This document shows positions 42,309 through 51,916 of a stretch of DNA of 64,000 nucleotides, in pieces. Below the pieces are notes generated by a model that ran no database searches, was not told the DNA's origin, and saw only the letters and a program-made list of their open reading frames with translations. Origin of the DNA: Streptomyces akebiae (GTDB lineage: Bacteria > Actinomycetota > Actinomycetes > Streptomycetales > Streptomycetaceae). The stretch is taken from positions 4,774,001-4,838,000 of the forward strand of contig NZ_CP080647.1 of the NCBI RefSeq assembly GCF_019599145.1, in the 5' to 3' direction. Position numbers and translations under genes: made by a program. Within the stretch, counting starts at the first letter, position 1; the number at the start of each line of letters is the position of its first letter.

Positions 42309-42914
42309 TCAGTCCGCAGCCCGGTCACCCATCCGCAGCACGAGCCGCAGGGTCTCGGTCAGGACGGCCGTGGGGACGGTCGGGTCGGCGACGCGCTGGA
42401 CGCCGAGCCCTATCCCCAGGCTGAGGAGGGTCATCGCGGCGCGGTCGGCGGGCATCGCCGGACGGACGCCCAGTTCCAGGGCCAGCGCGTCGAGCAGCTG
42501 GGCGAGGGCGCCGCGGATCACGGCCACTCGCGTCATGATCTCCCGCCGCAGCTCGTCGTCGTGCCGCGCGCTGGTGAGGAACTCGACCTCCAGCGTGGTC
42601 CAGGCCTCGTCGCCGATGTGCTCCTCGGCCCAGGTGGCGAAGGCCGCCAGCCGGTCCTCGGTCCCGGCTTTGCCCATGACGGCGTCCGTGAGCAGCGCCA
42701 GCTGCTCGGCCCGGATGTCGTCGAGGGCGGCGAGGCACAGATGGTCCTTGCTGCGGAAGTTCGAGTAGACGGCGCCCTTGGAGTAGCCAGCCGTCTCGGC
42801 CACGTCGCTGAGCGAGGTGGCCGCGTAGCCGTGGGAGAGGAACAGCTGCCGCGCGGTGGCGACCAGCCGCTCACGCGTCCGTTCCTGACTCTCGACGCGG
42901 CTGAGGCGGGCCAT
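42309..42914 (-). CDS. TetR-family transcriptional regulator
   Basis: 201 residues. The N-terminal helix-turn-helix is complete: ERLVATARQLFLSHGYAATS then LSDVAETAGYSKGAVYSNFR, then SKDHLCLAALDD. The C-terminal helical ligand domain ends with VPTAVLTETLRLVLRM. It is convergent with the sugar permease (1-bp gap) and divergent from the patatin gene. The repeat-rich spacer at 42984-43035 is the likely operator, so it probably represses the patatin-BVMO operon and itself. The inducing ligand is unknown, perhaps a lipid or ketone. Confidence 0.92.
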   Translation of the reverse strand: MARLSRVESQERTRERLVATARQLFLSHGYAATSLSDVAETAGYSKGAVYSNFRSKDHLCLAALDDIRAEQLALLTDAVMGKAGTEDRLAAFATWAEEHIGDEAWTTLEVEFLTSARHDDELRREIMTRVAVIRGALAQLLDALALELGVRPAMPADRAAMTLLSLGIGLGVQRVADPTVPTAVLTETLRLVLRMGDRAAD

Positions 42915-42983
42915 GTCTCGCTCCCTCTCCAGGTGGCTCGGAGTCCCCGGATCCTATCCCTGCCGGAGGCTGTCCAAGGAATT

Positions 42984-43035
42984 CGGATACCAGTAGTATC
43001 CGGATCTCATCGGTATCTGGATCGGTATCCGGATT
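42984..43035. promoter_or_regulatory. Operator-like repeats between TetR and patatin genes
   Basis: Positions 42984-43002 form the inverted repeat CGGATAC-N5-GTATCCG. Next come two 12-bp direct repeats, GGTATCTGGATC (43012) and GGTATCCGGATT (43024), each carrying the same GGTATC half site. The cluster sits about 70 bp from the TetR start and 40 bp from the patatin start, positioned to block both promoters. Confidence 0.75.
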
Positions 43036-43073
43036 CCCCTGGTACCCGAGCCTCCGGACTGGATGTGAACGCG

Positions 43074-44102
43074 ATGACCGCCCCGAGCCCGCGCCCCAGC
43101 CCTCGCGAGAACACGCCGCCCACGACACCCTCCCGAGGACTCGTACTGGGGTGCGGCGGCACGCTCGGCGCGGCCTGGACGGTCGCCGCCCTGCACGCGC
43201 TGCGGCAGGCCACCGACTGGGATCCGCGCGAGGCCGACGTCCTCGTGGGCACCTCCGCCGGGGCCGAGGTGGCGGCGCTGCTCGGCTCGGGCGTCGGCGT
43301 CGAGGGCCTGCTGGCCGCGCAGCTGGGCCGCCCGGACGCCCGCCCCGAACTCCTCCGGCACTTCGCCACCCCGCCCCGGGCGCTCCCGCCCCGGCCCGCG
43401 GCCTTCCTCGGATCACCCCGGCTCGCCCGGCACGCCCTGCGCGGCACCGCCCCCGTCGTGGCCGGGCTGTCCGGCCTGCTGCCCCAGGGCCGCGGCGACA
43501 ACCGCCGGCTGGCCGCCCTCGCCGACTCCCTCGCACCCGCCGGACGGTGGGTGCGGCACCCGGCGACCTGGCTGGTGGCGACCGACTTCGACACGGGCCG
43601 CCGTACGGTCTTCGGGCACCCCGACACGCGCCCGGCCGCACTGCGGGACGCGCTCCGGGCGTCCTGGGCGGTGCCGGGCTGGTTCCCGCCCGTGCGCATC
43701 GGGGGCCGGCGGTACGCCGACGGCGGCATCCTCTCCACCGCCTCCGCCGACCTGCTCGTCCCGAGCGGACTCGACGAGGTGTACGTCGTCGCGCCGATGA
43801 GCTCCCGCTCCCCCGGCCCGCGCCGGGGGCTCGGCCGGGCGGAGGGGCTGCTGCGCCGGGTGATGACCCGCACGCTCGACGCGGAGTGCGCCGCGCTGCG
43901 GGCGACGGGCACCCGGGTGGTCCGGATCGAGCCCGACGCAGCCGACCTGGAGGTGATGGGCGGCAACTTCATGGACCACCGACGCCGCCTGACGGTCCTG
44001 GAGAGCGCCCTGCGCACGACACGCGCCCACGTCCGCGAGGCCCTCGGCGAAGCCGCCCGCGCCGCCGTCCCCACCGTCGACGCCCGGACGACAGGAGCCT
44101 GA
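43074..44102 (+). CDS. Patatin-like phospholipase
   Basis: 342 residues. The patatin fold is indicated by the oxyanion loop LVLGCGGTLGAAW, the nucleophile elbow VGTSAGAEVAALL with Ser61, and the catalytic dyad aspartate in RRYADGGILS. It lacks a signal peptide, so it acts inside the cell or at the inner membrane face as a lipid acyl hydrolase. The start is uncertain: ATG 43074 is used, GTG 43065 is possible, and neither has a strong ribosome site, so the message may be nearly leaderless. The stop is one base before the ATG of the BVMO gene (44104), so the two are co-translated and likely co-regulated by the divergent TetR. Confidence 0.88.
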   Translation: MTAPSPRPSPRENTPPTTPSRGLVLGCGGTLGAAWTVAALHALRQATDWDPREADVLVGTSAGAEVAALLGSGVGVEGLLAAQLGRPDARPELLRHFATPPRALPPRPAAFLGSPRLARHALRGTAPVVAGLSGLLPQGRGDNRRLAALADSLAPAGRWVRHPATWLVATDFDTGRRTVFGHPDTRPAALRDALRASWAVPGWFPPVRIGGRRYADGGILSTASADLLVPSGLDEVYVVAPMSSRSPGPRRGLGRAEGLLRRVMTRTLDAECAALRATGTRVVRIEPDAADLEVMGGNFMDHRRRLTVLESALRTTRAHVREALGEAARAAVPTVDARTTGA

Positions 44103-44103
44103 G

Positions 44104-45708
44104 ATGCCGCACTCCGAGAACCCCGGGAACCGCGAGCGTCACGAGAACCGCGAGCGTCACGAGAACACCGAATCCCGCGGGACCCCCGGGCCCGCCGAGA
44201 CCCCCGGGGCAGCCGCGACCGCCGACCGCACGGCCGGGGCTGTGGTCCGGGAGACCCGCCACGTAGAGGCGCTGATCATCGGCAGCGGCCTCTCCGGCAT
44301 CGGCGCGGCCGTCAAGCTGCGCGAGGCGGGGGTGCGGGACCTGGTCCTCGTCGAGAAGGCGGACGACCTGGGCGGCACCTGGCGGGACAACACCTACCCG
44401 GGCTGCGCCTGCGACGTGCCCTCCGCCCTCTACTCGTACTCCTTCGCGCCCAACCCGGAGTGGACCCGGGCCTTCGCCGGGCAGCCCGAGATCCGCTCCT
44501 ACCTCCGCGACACCGCCGCCGCGTACGGCATCACACCGCTGATCCGCTACGGCACCGAGGTCACCCGGGCGCAGTGGCACCCCGGCGAGGCCCGCTGGCA
44601 CGTCGAGACCGGCCGCGACACCTATACGGCCCGCTTCCTGATCTCGGCGGCCGGGCCCTGGCACGAACCGCTGCTCCCCGACATACCCGGCCTCGCCGAC
44701 TTCCCCGGCGAGGTCTTCCACTCCTCGCGCTGGCGCCACGACGTCGACCTCACCGGCGCCCGGGTTGCCGTCGTCGGCAGCGGCGCCTCGGCCGTGCAGT
44801 TCGTGCCGGCGATCCAGCCGCGCGTCGGCCGGCTGCACCTGTTCCAGCGCACCGCCCAGTGGGTGCTGCCCAAGCCCGACCACACGGTGCCACGGGCCGA
44901 ACGCCGGTTGCTGCGCAGCGTCCCCGGGGCCCAACGGGCGCTGCGCGGGGCGGAGTACGCGGCGCTGGAGGCCCTCGGGGTCGGCTTCCGCCATCCGGCT
45001 CTCCTGCGCGCCGTGCAGAAGGTGGGCACGCTGCACCTCCGGGCCACCGTCAAGGACCCCCATCTGCGGCGGGCGCTGACCCCCGACTACACCCTGGGCT
45101 GCAAGCGGCTCCTCCTTTCCAACACCTACTACCCGGCCCTGACCAGGCCCAACGTCACCGTGCACGCGACGGCGGTGAAGGCCGTCGAGGGCCGCCGCGT
45201 CCTCGGCGCCGACGGCAGCCGCGCGGACGTCGACACGATCGTCCTGGGCACCGGCTTCCACATCCTCGACATGCCCATCGGCCGACGGGTGTTCGACGCC
45301 GACGGCGTCAGCCTCGACGACCACTGGAAGGGCAGCCCGGACGCCTATCTCGGCACCACCGTCAGCGGCTTCCCCAACGCGTTCGTCCTCCTCGGACCAC
45401 ACCTCGGCACCGGGCACTCCTCGGCGTACGCGGTCCTCGAAGCCCAACTGGCGTACGTGGCGGGCGCGGTACGGCACTTCCGCGCGGCGGGCTGGACCAG
45501 CATGGACGTACGCCCCGAGGTGCAGGCCGCGTTCGGCGCCGAGGTCCGCCAGGCCCTGCCGTCCACCGTCTACAACGCGGGCGGCTGCTCCAGCTACTAC
45601 CTCGACGTCAACGGCGTGAACAGCTTCAGCTGGCCCTGGTCCACGGGCCGGATGCGCCGACGCCTGGCACGGTTCGACCCCGAGGCCTACGACGCCTGGG
45701 AAGCCTAG
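44104..45708 (+). CDS. Flavin-containing Baeyer-Villiger-type monooxygenase
   Basis: 534 residues. FAD Rossmann motif ALIIGSGLSGIGAAVKLREA (about 56-75), GGTWRDNTYPGCACDVPSAL and YSYSF, BVMO fingerprint FPGEVFHSSRWRHD, and the second Rossmann motif VAVVGSGASAVQFVPAI for NADPH. The fingerprint's final P/D is R here. VDTIVLGTGFHILDMPI and the C-terminal CSSYYLDVNGVNSFSWP are typical. It inserts oxygen into ketones to give esters. The patatin-like hydrolase encoded just before it could then cleave the ester, a coherent two-step degradation. The first ~50 residues contain NRERHENRERHEN, from an 18-bp duplication. Confidence 0.9.
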   Translation: MPHSENPGNRERHENRERHENTESRGTPGPAETPGAAATADRTAGAVVRETRHVEALIIGSGLSGIGAAVKLREAGVRDLVLVEKADDLGGTWRDNTYPGCACDVPSALYSYSFAPNPEWTRAFAGQPEIRSYLRDTAAAYGITPLIRYGTEVTRAQWHPGEARWHVETGRDTYTARFLISAAGPWHEPLLPDIPGLADFPGEVFHSSRWRHDVDLTGARVAVVGSGASAVQFVPAIQPRVGRLHLFQRTAQWVLPKPDHTVPRAERRLLRSVPGAQRALRGAEYAALEALGVGFRHPALLRAVQKVGTLHLRATVKDPHLRRALTPDYTLGCKRLLLSNTYYPALTRPNVTVHATAVKAVEGRRVLGADGSRADVDTIVLGTGFHILDMPIGRRVFDADGVSLDDHWKGSPDAYLGTTVSGFPNAFVLLGPHLGTGHSSAYAVLEAQLAYVAGAVRHFRAAGWTSMDVRPEVQAAFGAEVRQALPSTVYNAGGCSSYYLDVNGVNSFSWPWSTGRMRRRLARFDPEAYDAWEA

Positions 45709-45731
45709 GACGCCTGTGCCGCCCATGCCGC

Positions 45732-46154
45732 CTACGACGTCACGGGCGCCGTCGGCCGAGGCCGCGACCCGATGGCCGCGATCAGGAAGGACACCCCGGT
45801 GGTCACGGCGATCGTCCCCAGCATCACCATCGTGACGCCGATGACGTAGAGGCCGCTGGCGTCGTCGGACCAGTCGTAGAAGGAGGCCACGGTCAGACCG
45901 GCCGTGGTGCCGACCACCGCGCCCGCGATGTGCCGCCGGGACGCCGCCCAGTACACCGGCACCAGCAGGGTCAGCACCAGACCGAGCACCTGCCACGCCT
46001 CGTACGGGCCGGTCGACGAACCGTCAGGAAGCAGATCACGCCGCTGGTCCGAGCCCAGCCAGAGGGCCCACAGGGCCAGGGCGGACGCGGCCGTCACGAG
46101 GGCCGGCCGCAGCTGGGACCAGCTCTTGAAGGGGTGCTGGAGTCGTTGGCTCAT
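45732..46154 (-). CDS. Small integral membrane protein, 140 aa
   Basis: Four membrane helices are visible (ALVTAASALALWALWLG, AWQVLGLVLTLLVPVYWAAS, IAGAVVGTTAGLTVASFYDW, SGLYVIGVTMVMLGTIAVTT then GVSFLIAAIG). The N-terminal MSQRLQHPFKSWSQLRP is basic and cytoplasmic. No family is recognised. ATG 46154 is the first start that keeps this topology. It is convergent with the BVMO gene and divergent from the spore-pigment hydroxylase. Confidence 0.75.
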   Translation of the reverse strand: MSQRLQHPFKSWSQLRPALVTAASALALWALWLGSDQRRDLLPDGSSTGPYEAWQVLGLVLTLLVPVYWAASRRHIAGAVVGTTAGLTVASFYDWSDDASGLYVIGVTMVMLGTIAVTTGVSFLIAAIGSRPRPTAPVTS

Positions 46155-46362
46155 GTGCCCAGACTCCCGGCGCGGCCCCGCGCCCGGCAGAGCACAAGTA
46201 CTCAGCCGCACCCGAGTACATGAGCGACCGGGGTCCCACCGCACCGCCGCCGAGCGCCCCCTAAGCGGGTGAAGCCCGGTCCCGTTCTCCCGGTGCGGGG
46301 CATGGATGAAGCCCCCGGCCCCACCCGGCCGAGTCGGCGGACACGAGCGCTGGAGTTGAGCG

Positions 46363-48108
46363 ATGAACGCGATGAAGCAGAGCCATGAGACGGGGCCGAG
46401 GCCCGAGACGCGGCAGAGGCCCGATCGGAACGACCCCACCGGCAACCGCACCCACCACATCCCGGTCCTCGTCGTCGGGGGTTCCCTCGTCGGCCTGTCG
46501 ACCTCGGTGTTCCTGGGCCGCCTGGGGGTGCCGCACACCCTGGTGGAGCGGCACGCCGGCACCTCCATCCACCCGCGCGGCCGGGGCAACAACGTCCGCA
46601 CGATGGAGCTGTTCCGGACGGCCGGCGTCGAGCCGGGCATCCGCCGGGCCGCCGCCACCCTGTCCGGCAACCACGGCATCCTCCAGACGCCCACCCTCGT
46701 CGGCGACGCGGGCGAGTGGCTCTTCAAGGAGATCGACGCGGGCGGCGGACTCGCCCGGTTCAGCCCCAGTTCCTGGTGCCTGTGCAGCCAGAACGACCTG
46801 GAGCCGGTGCTGATCGAGCACGCCGAACGACTCGGCGGCGACCTGCGCTACAACACCGAACTGCTGTCGTTCGAGAGCGACTCCTCCGGTGTCACCGCGA
46901 TCGTCAAGAGCCGCGAGACCGGTGAGCACACCACCGTCCGCGCCGACTACCTCGTCGCCGCAGACGGCCCCCGCAGCCCGATCCGCGAGCAGCTCGGCAT
47001 CGGCCACAGCGGCCCCGGCGACCTGTTCCACAACGTCAGCGTCACCTTCCGCTCCCGCGGCCTGGCCGAGGTCGTCGGCGACCGTCTCTTCATCGTCTGC
47101 TACCTGACGAACCCCGAGGCCGACGGGGCTCTGCTGCCCGTGGACAACCGGGAGAACTGGGTCTTCCACCTGCCCTGGCACCCCGAACACGGCGAATCCC
47201 TGGAGGAGTTCACCGAGGAGCGGTGCGTCGAGCACATCCGCCGCGCGATCGGGGTGCCGGATCTCGACGTCGAGATCACCGGCAAGGCCCCCTGGCACGC
47301 CGCCCAGCGCGTCGCCCGCAGCTACCGCTCGGGACGGGTCTTCCTGGCCGGCGACTCGGCCCACGAGATGTCCCCCACCGGGGCCTTCGGCTCCAACACC
47401 GGTATCCAGGACGCCCACAACCTCGCCTGGAAGCTGGCGGCGGTGCTCGGCGGCTGGGCCGGGGAGGGCCTGTTGGACACGTACGACGCCGAGCGCCGCC
47501 CGGTGGCGGAGGCGACCAGCGCCCGTGCCGCCGCCCGGTCCGTGGAGCACAGCCACCCCGGCTTCGCACCGGCCCCCGGCGTCGGCGGTGGCGGCGGCCC
47601 GCAGCGCGGCATCCTCAACGTGGCCCTCGGCTACCGCTATCCGCAGGGCGCCGTCCTCGGCACCGACCCCGGGTCCGCGGTCGTCCCGGAACGCCTGGAC
47701 CTGTCCGGCGCACCGGGCAGCAGGGCGCCCCACATGGCGGTACGGCACCGGGGTGAACACATCTCCACGCTGGACCTCTACGAGCGCTCGCTCGTCCTGC
47801 TCAGCGACGCCGACGCCCCAGCCACTGCCGGTGCCGGTGCCGGTGCCGACGGTGAGTGGCACGAGGCCGCCCTCCGGCTGGCCGAGGAGATGTCCGTCCC
47901 CCTGACCTCGTACCGGGTCGGCGACGGCCCCGCCGCCGACCTGACGCCCGCGGGCGACGCGGACTGGGCGGCGGTCCACGGGACGGCCCCCGGCGGCGCC
48001 GTACTCGTCCGGCCCGACGGATTCGTGGCCTGGCGGGCGCCCGGTCCGGTCCCGGACGCCGAGGCGGCGCTGCGGGAGGTCCTGACCACGCTGCTGGCGA
48101 AGGCCTGA
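46363..48108 (+). CDS. whiE-ORFVIII: FAD-dependent polyketide hydroxylase (spore pigment, WhiE ORFVIII type)
   Basis: 581 residues, class A aromatic hydroxylase. Motifs: PVLVVGGSLVGLSTSVFLGR (dinucleotide loop), HPRGRGNNVRTMELFR, DYLVAADGPRSPIREQLGIG, and VFLAGDSAHEMSPTGAFGSN then TGIQDAHNLAWKL. The PTGAFGSNTGIQDAHNL signature and thioredoxin-like C-terminal region match hydroxylases of angucycline and spore-pigment pathways. Its neighbours encode the minimal type II PKS, so it most likely oxidises the pigment polyketide. In S. coelicolor the equivalent gene is transcribed divergently from the rest; here it points the same way and is separated from the cluster by a secreted-protein gene. Confidence 0.88.
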   Translation: MNAMKQSHETGPRPETRQRPDRNDPTGNRTHHIPVLVVGGSLVGLSTSVFLGRLGVPHTLVERHAGTSIHPRGRGNNVRTMELFRTAGVEPGIRRAAATLSGNHGILQTPTLVGDAGEWLFKEIDAGGGLARFSPSSWCLCSQNDLEPVLIEHAERLGGDLRYNTELLSFESDSSGVTAIVKSRETGEHTTVRADYLVAADGPRSPIREQLGIGHSGPGDLFHNVSVTFRSRGLAEVVGDRLFIVCYLTNPEADGALLPVDNRENWVFHLPWHPEHGESLEEFTEERCVEHIRRAIGVPDLDVEITGKAPWHAAQRVARSYRSGRVFLAGDSAHEMSPTGAFGSNTGIQDAHNLAWKLAAVLGGWAGEGLLDTYDAERRPVAEATSARAAARSVEHSHPGFAPAPGVGGGGGPQRGILNVALGYRYPQGAVLGTDPGSAVVPERLDLSGAPGSRAPHMAVRHRGEHISTLDLYERSLVLLSDADAPATAGAGAGADGEWHEAALRLAEEMSVPLTSYRVGDGPAADLTPAGDADWAAVHGTAPGGAVLVRPDGFVAWRAPGPVPDAEAALREVLTTLLAKA

Positions 48109-48143
48109 GCCCGTCTCCCGTGAACTCGCCCGGCGGACGGGCG

Positions 48144-48161
48144 GGTTCACCCGAGTGAACC
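48144..48161. repeat. Perfect GGTTCAC-CCGA-GTGAACC inverted repeat
   Basis: 7-nt arms with a 4-nt loop, 35 bp after the hydroxylase stop and 110 bp before the secreted-protein start. It may be a weak terminator or an operator for the downstream gene. Confidence 0.5.
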
Positions 48162-48270
48162 TCTTGAGTGGTGGGGGCGCGACGACTGTCTGACGGTTGA
48201 TCACGTCGGGGGCGGGTCATCACAGCTGACGAGGTGTCGGCTGCCCGCCCGTCGGCGGAAGGATCGTCAG

Positions 48271-48687
48271 ATGCGCTCAGTTCGTATGCTCATGGCCACC
48301 GCGGCGGCCTCGGCCCTCCTCGCGCTCGGCGCGCCCGTCGCGTACGCGTCCGGGGGCTGGGACGGCACGGACTCCTCCTCCAGCGGGGAGCACGACAAGG
48401 GGCAGGACAAGACCGCCTCCGGCAACGCCGGGCAGGACGAGGGGTCCTGGAGCGGGAAGCAGGACGGCGGTTCCTGGAGCGGCAAGCAGGAGAACGGCTC
48501 CCACGGCGGTGGCCAGGACGAGGAGTCCTGGGGCGGCAAGCACGAGAAGCCCAGCGGTGGGATGCACACCGGCGGTGGCGGCCTCGCCGCCCCGGCCGTG
48601 ACCGCGGGCGGGCTGGCCGTCCTGGCCGTCGCCGGGACCGGCCTGTACGCGGTGCGCCGCAAGAAGACCGCCACAAGCGTGGCCTGA
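48271..48687 (+). CDS. Secreted Gly/Ser-rich surface protein with C-terminal membrane anchor
   Basis: 138 residues. Signal peptide MLMATAAASALLALGAPVAY then ASGGW. The middle is a hydrophilic repeat region (EGSWSGKQDGGSWSGKQENG, HGGGQDEESWGGKHEK). The end has PSGGMHTGGGGLAAP, a hydrophobic helix (AVTAGGLAVLAVAGTGLYAV) and a basic RRKKTATS tail. This is the layout of a cell-wall sorting signal without LPXTG. The GGMHTGGGxLA box recurs, from memory, in Streptomyces surface proteins. It sits inside the spore-pigment locus, so a spore-envelope role is plausible but unproven. Confidence 0.8.
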   Translation: MRSVRMLMATAAASALLALGAPVAYASGGWDGTDSSSSGEHDKGQDKTASGNAGQDEGSWSGKQDGGSWSGKQENGSHGGGQDEESWGGKHEKPSGGMHTGGGGLAAPAVTAGGLAVLAVAGTGLYAVRRKKTATSVA

Positions 48688-48955
48688 TCGTGCCGGGCCC
48701 GATAGCCGCGTGACCGGCCGCGCCGCCGCACGACGGCCCGGCCGGTCACGGCGAGACCTGCGGTCGGCAGCACCCCCCTCCGCGGCCCCGTCACCCGCCC
48801 GGACCCCCATCACCCGCCCGGTGGACCGGTCACCCGCGCAGTGCATACGAGTCGCGCGCCCGCAGGGCCGGGCTCAGGATCGAGGCACGCCGACGTCACG
48901 CCGATCGGGCCGACGTTCGCCCTTCTCTGCCCCCCACCGAGGAGATGTGCGCAGG

Positions 48956-50110
48956 ATGACCACCACGTCCGAACGTGTTTCCGAGTCACGGAAGCGACAG
49001 GTGTCGCAGCGTGTCTCCCAGTCCGTCTTCGACGGCTCCCGGCTCCGTGTCGTCCTCCTCGTGGACGTCTACGACGGTGCCCAGCAGCAGTTCCTGGAGG
49101 CGTACGAGCAGCTGTGCAACCAGGTCGCGTCCGTCCCCGGACACGTCAGCGACCAGCTGTGCCAGTCCATCGAGAACCCCTCCCAATGGCTCATCACCAG
49201 CGAGTGGGAGAGCGCCCCGCCCTTCCTCACCTGGGTGAACAGCGAGGAACACGTGCAGATGGTGAAGCCGCTGCACAACTGTGTCCGCGACACCCGCTCG
49301 CTGCGCTTCCACATCGTCCGCGAGACCGGCGGCCCGGCGGTGGAGGCCGAGGCCGGCGAGCGCCGTCTGCAGCCCTCGCCCCGCATCGGCGACGGCCTGA
49401 TCCGGCACGCGCTCACCTTCACCGTCAAGCCGGGCAGCGAGGAGAAGGTCGCCAGGATCCTCGCCGACTACGCCGCTCCGGAGCCCCGGGTCGACGACAC
49501 CACCCGGCTGTGCCGCACCTCCCTGTTCATGCACGGCAACCGGGTGGTCCGCGCCGTCGAGGTGCGGGGCGACCTGCTGGCAGCGCTGCGGCACGTCGCC
49601 CGGCAGCCCGAGGTACGGGCGGTCGAGGAGGCCCTCAACCCCTATCTGGAGCAGGACCGGGACCTCGACGACCCCGACTCGGCCCGGGTCTTCTTCACCC
49701 GTGCGGCGCTGCCCGCCGTCCACCATGTGACGGCCGGCCAGGAGAGCCCGGACGCCGTACGGCACGCGCTGTACTACCCGGCCCGTGAGGGCTGCGGGCT
49801 ACGGCTGGCCGAGCTGCTCGCCCGGCAGGACGAGGCGGCGGCGGACGACCCGCGGGGCCCGGTGCTGCGCAGCACGATCTTCCAGCGCGACGACATCGTG
49901 GTGCGGCTGGTCGACGTACGCGGCGGCCTCGACGCCGACCCGGGCCCCGTGCTCGGGCTCACCGACCGCGCCCGCGCGGCCGAGCTGACGGCGCTCCTGG
50001 ACGGCGACGCCCTCGGCACGGACGGCTCGCCGCAGGACGCCGCCCCCGCCCGGCTGCTCACGGTCGCCCGCATGGACCTCGTCACCGACCGCCGGGCGCC
50101 CGACGCCTGA
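48956..50110 (+). CDS. whiE-ORFI: SchA/CurD-like protein (WhiE ORFI type)
   Basis: 384 residues. The conserved SchA/CurD block is obvious: [20 protein letters not shown] then [51 protein letters not shown]-like region and [20 protein letters not shown]. It appears to contain three ferredoxin-like alpha+beta units (second at [20 protein letters not shown], third at [20 protein letters not shown]). Homologues are encoded in nearly every spore-pigment cluster, function unclear, perhaps as a monooxygenase-like or scaffolding subunit. ATG 48956 has GCAGG close and GAGGAG further upstream. The preceding 48688-48955 spacer shows no gene and should hold the cluster promoter. Confidence 0.88.
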   Translation: MTTTSERVSESRKRQVSQRVSQSVFDGSRLRVVLLVDVYDGAQQQFLEAYEQLCNQVASVPGHVSDQLCQSIENPSQWLITSEWESAPPFLTWVNSEEHVQMVKPLHNCVRDTRSLRFHIVRETGGPAVEAEAGERRLQPSPRIGDGLIRHALTFTVKPGSEEKVARILADYAAPEPRVDDTTRLCRTSLFMHGNRVVRAVEVRGDLLAALRHVARQPEVRAVEEALNPYLEQDRDLDDPDSARVFFTRAALPAVHHVTAGQESPDAVRHALYYPAREGCGLRLAELLARQDEAAADDPRGPVLRSTIFQRDDIVVRLVDVRGGLDADPGPVLGLTDRARAAELTALLDGDALGTDGSPQDAAPARLLTVARMDLVTDRRAPDA

Positions 50111-50195
50111 ACCCCCCTTGCCGCACTGCGCCCTGTCGCACTGCCTCTTGCCGATGCAGCCCCTGTCCGACGCAGCTCACGTTCGGAGGAACGTC

Positions 50196-50651
50196 GTGAT
50201 CAATCGCCATCCCAGAGTGGTGGATGTCAGCGAGGTCGAGCCCAACACCCGGCGCGGCGGTGATCTGCGCGCCATGCTCACCCCCACCACCGTCGGCTCC
50301 ACCAGCGGTTTCATGGGCGTGGCCATCGTGGCGCCCGGCGACCGCATCGCCGAGCACTACCACCCTTACTCCGAGGAGTTCATCTACGTCATCTGCGGAC
50401 AGCTGGAGGTGGACCTCGACGGCGAGGCCCACGAACTCCGGCCCGAGCAGGGGCTGCTGATCCCCGCCCACATGCGCCACCGCTTCCGCAACGTCGGCAA
50501 CGTGGAGGCCCGGATGGTCTTCCACCTCGGCCCGCTGGCCCCGAGCCCGCCGCTCGGCCACGTCGACACCGAGGACGCGAACGGCGTACCGATCCCGGTG
50601 GAGGCGGCGCACGCCGCACGGGCGGCCGAACGCTCCCAGGTCCGCTCATGA
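50196..50651 (+). CDS. whiE-ORFII: Cupin-domain protein of the spore-pigment cluster (WhiE ORFII type)
   Basis: 151 residues. GTG 50196 follows CGGAGGAACGTC. The cupin motif 1 is [20 protein letters not shown] and motif 2 is [20 protein letters not shown], with the usual His/His/Glu/His metal ligands. In spore-pigment clusters this small cupin is thought to help cyclise or oxidise the polyketide. The stop overlaps the KS-alpha ATG by 4 bp (ATGA), so translation is coupled. Confidence 0.9.
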   Translation: MINRHPRVVDVSEVEPNTRRGGDLRAMLTPTTVGSTSGFMGVAIVAPGDRIAEHYHPYSEEFIYVICGQLEVDLDGEAHELRPEQGLLIPAHMRHRFRNVGNVEARMVFHLGPLAPSPPLGHVDTEDANGVPIPVEAAHAARAAERSQVRS

Positions 50652-51916
50652 CCAGGCGCGTGGCGGTCACCGGCATAGGCATCGTCGCCCCCGGCGGCAT
50701 CGGCGTCCCGGCGTTCTGGGACCTCCTGGCGGGCGGCCGTACGGCGACGCGCGGCATCACCTTCTTCGACCCGTCCGGGCTGCGTTCGCGGATCGCCGCC
50801 GAGTGCGACTTCGACCCGGCGGCCCACGGACTGGACGCGGACCGGATCGCCCGCTGCGACCGGTACATCCAGTTCGCCCTGGTCGCCGGCGAGGAGGCCG
50901 TACGGGACTCCGGCCTCGACCTCGCCACGGAGAACCCCTGGCGGGTCGGGGTGTCCCTGGGCACCGCGGTCGGCGGCACCACCCGGCTGGAGCACGACTA
51001 CGTGCTGGTCAGCCACAGCGGCCGGCGCTGGGACGTGGACCACCGGGAGGCCGGTCCGCATCTGCACCGGGCGTTCGCGCCCAGCACCCTCGCCTCCACC
51101 GTCGCGGAACGCTTCGAGGCGCGCGGCCCGGTGCAGACCGTCTCCACCGGCTGCACCTCGGGTCTCGACGCCGTCGGGTACGCCTTCCACACCATCGAGG
51201 AGGGCCGGGCCGACATCTGCATAGCCGGGGCGTCGGACTCGCCGATCTCCCCGATCACCATGGCCTGCTTCGACGCGATCAAGGCCACGTCCCCCAACAA
51301 CGACGACCCGGCCCACGCCTCCCGCCCCTTCGACGCCGACCGCAACGGGTTCGTCATGGGCGAGGGCGGAGCCGTACTCGTCCTGGAGGAGCTGGAACAC
51401 GCCCGGGCCCGGGGCGCGCACGTGTACTGCGAGATCGGGGGCTACGCCACCTTCGGCAACGCCTACCACATGACCGGTCTGACCACGGAGGGCCTGGAGA
51501 TGGCGCGGGCCATCGAGGACGCCCTCGACCACGCCCGGATCGACCGCACGGCCGTCGACTACGTCAACGCGCACGGCTCGGGCACCAAGCAGAACGACCG
51601 GCACGAGACGGCCGCCGTCAAACGCACGCTCGGCGCGCACGCCTACGACACGCCCATGAGCTCCATCAAGTCCATGGTGGGCCACTCGCTGGGCGCGATC
51701 GGCGCCATCGAGGTCGTCGCCTGCACGCTGGCCCTGGCCCACCAGGTCGTCCCGCCCACCGCGAACTACGAGACCCCGGACCCCGAGTGCGACCTGGACT
51801 ACGTCCCGCGCGTCGCCCGCGAGCGGAAGCTGACCCATGTGCTCTCCGTGGGCAGCGGGTTCGGCGGCTTCCAGTCCGCGGTGGTCATGAGTCTGCCGAG
51901 GGAGAAGACACGATGA
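50648..51916 (+). CDS. whiE-ORFIII: Type II PKS ketosynthase alpha
   Basis: 422 residues. Condensing-enzyme triad visible: Cys169 in [17 protein letters not shown], His in [13 protein letters not shown] and His in [13 protein letters not shown]. With KS-beta and ACP it builds the poly-beta-ketone chain from malonyl units. ATG 50648 overlaps the cupin stop; the stop overlaps the KS-beta ATG by 4 bp. The high similarity to spore-pigment KS-alpha proteins and the exact operon order support a whiE-type function rather than an antibiotic cluster. Confidence 0.95.
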   Translation: MTRRVAVTGIGIVAPGGIGVPAFWDLLAGGRTATRGITFFDPSGLRSRIAAECDFDPAAHGLDADRIARCDRYIQFALVAGEEAVRDSGLDLATENPWRVGVSLGTAVGGTTRLEHDYVLVSHSGRRWDVDHREAGPHLHRAFAPSTLASTVAERFEARGPVQTVSTGCTSGLDAVGYAFHTIEEGRADICIAGASDSPISPITMACFDAIKATSPNNDDPAHASRPFDADRNGFVMGEGGAVLVLEELEHARARGAHVYCEIGGYATFGNAYHMTGLTTEGLEMARAIEDALDHARIDRTAVDYVNAHGSGTKQNDRHETAAVKRTLGAHAYDTPMSSIKSMVGHSLGAIGAIEVVACTLALAHQVVPPTANYETPDPECDLDYVPRVARERKLTHVLSVGSGFGGFQSAVVMSLPREKTR

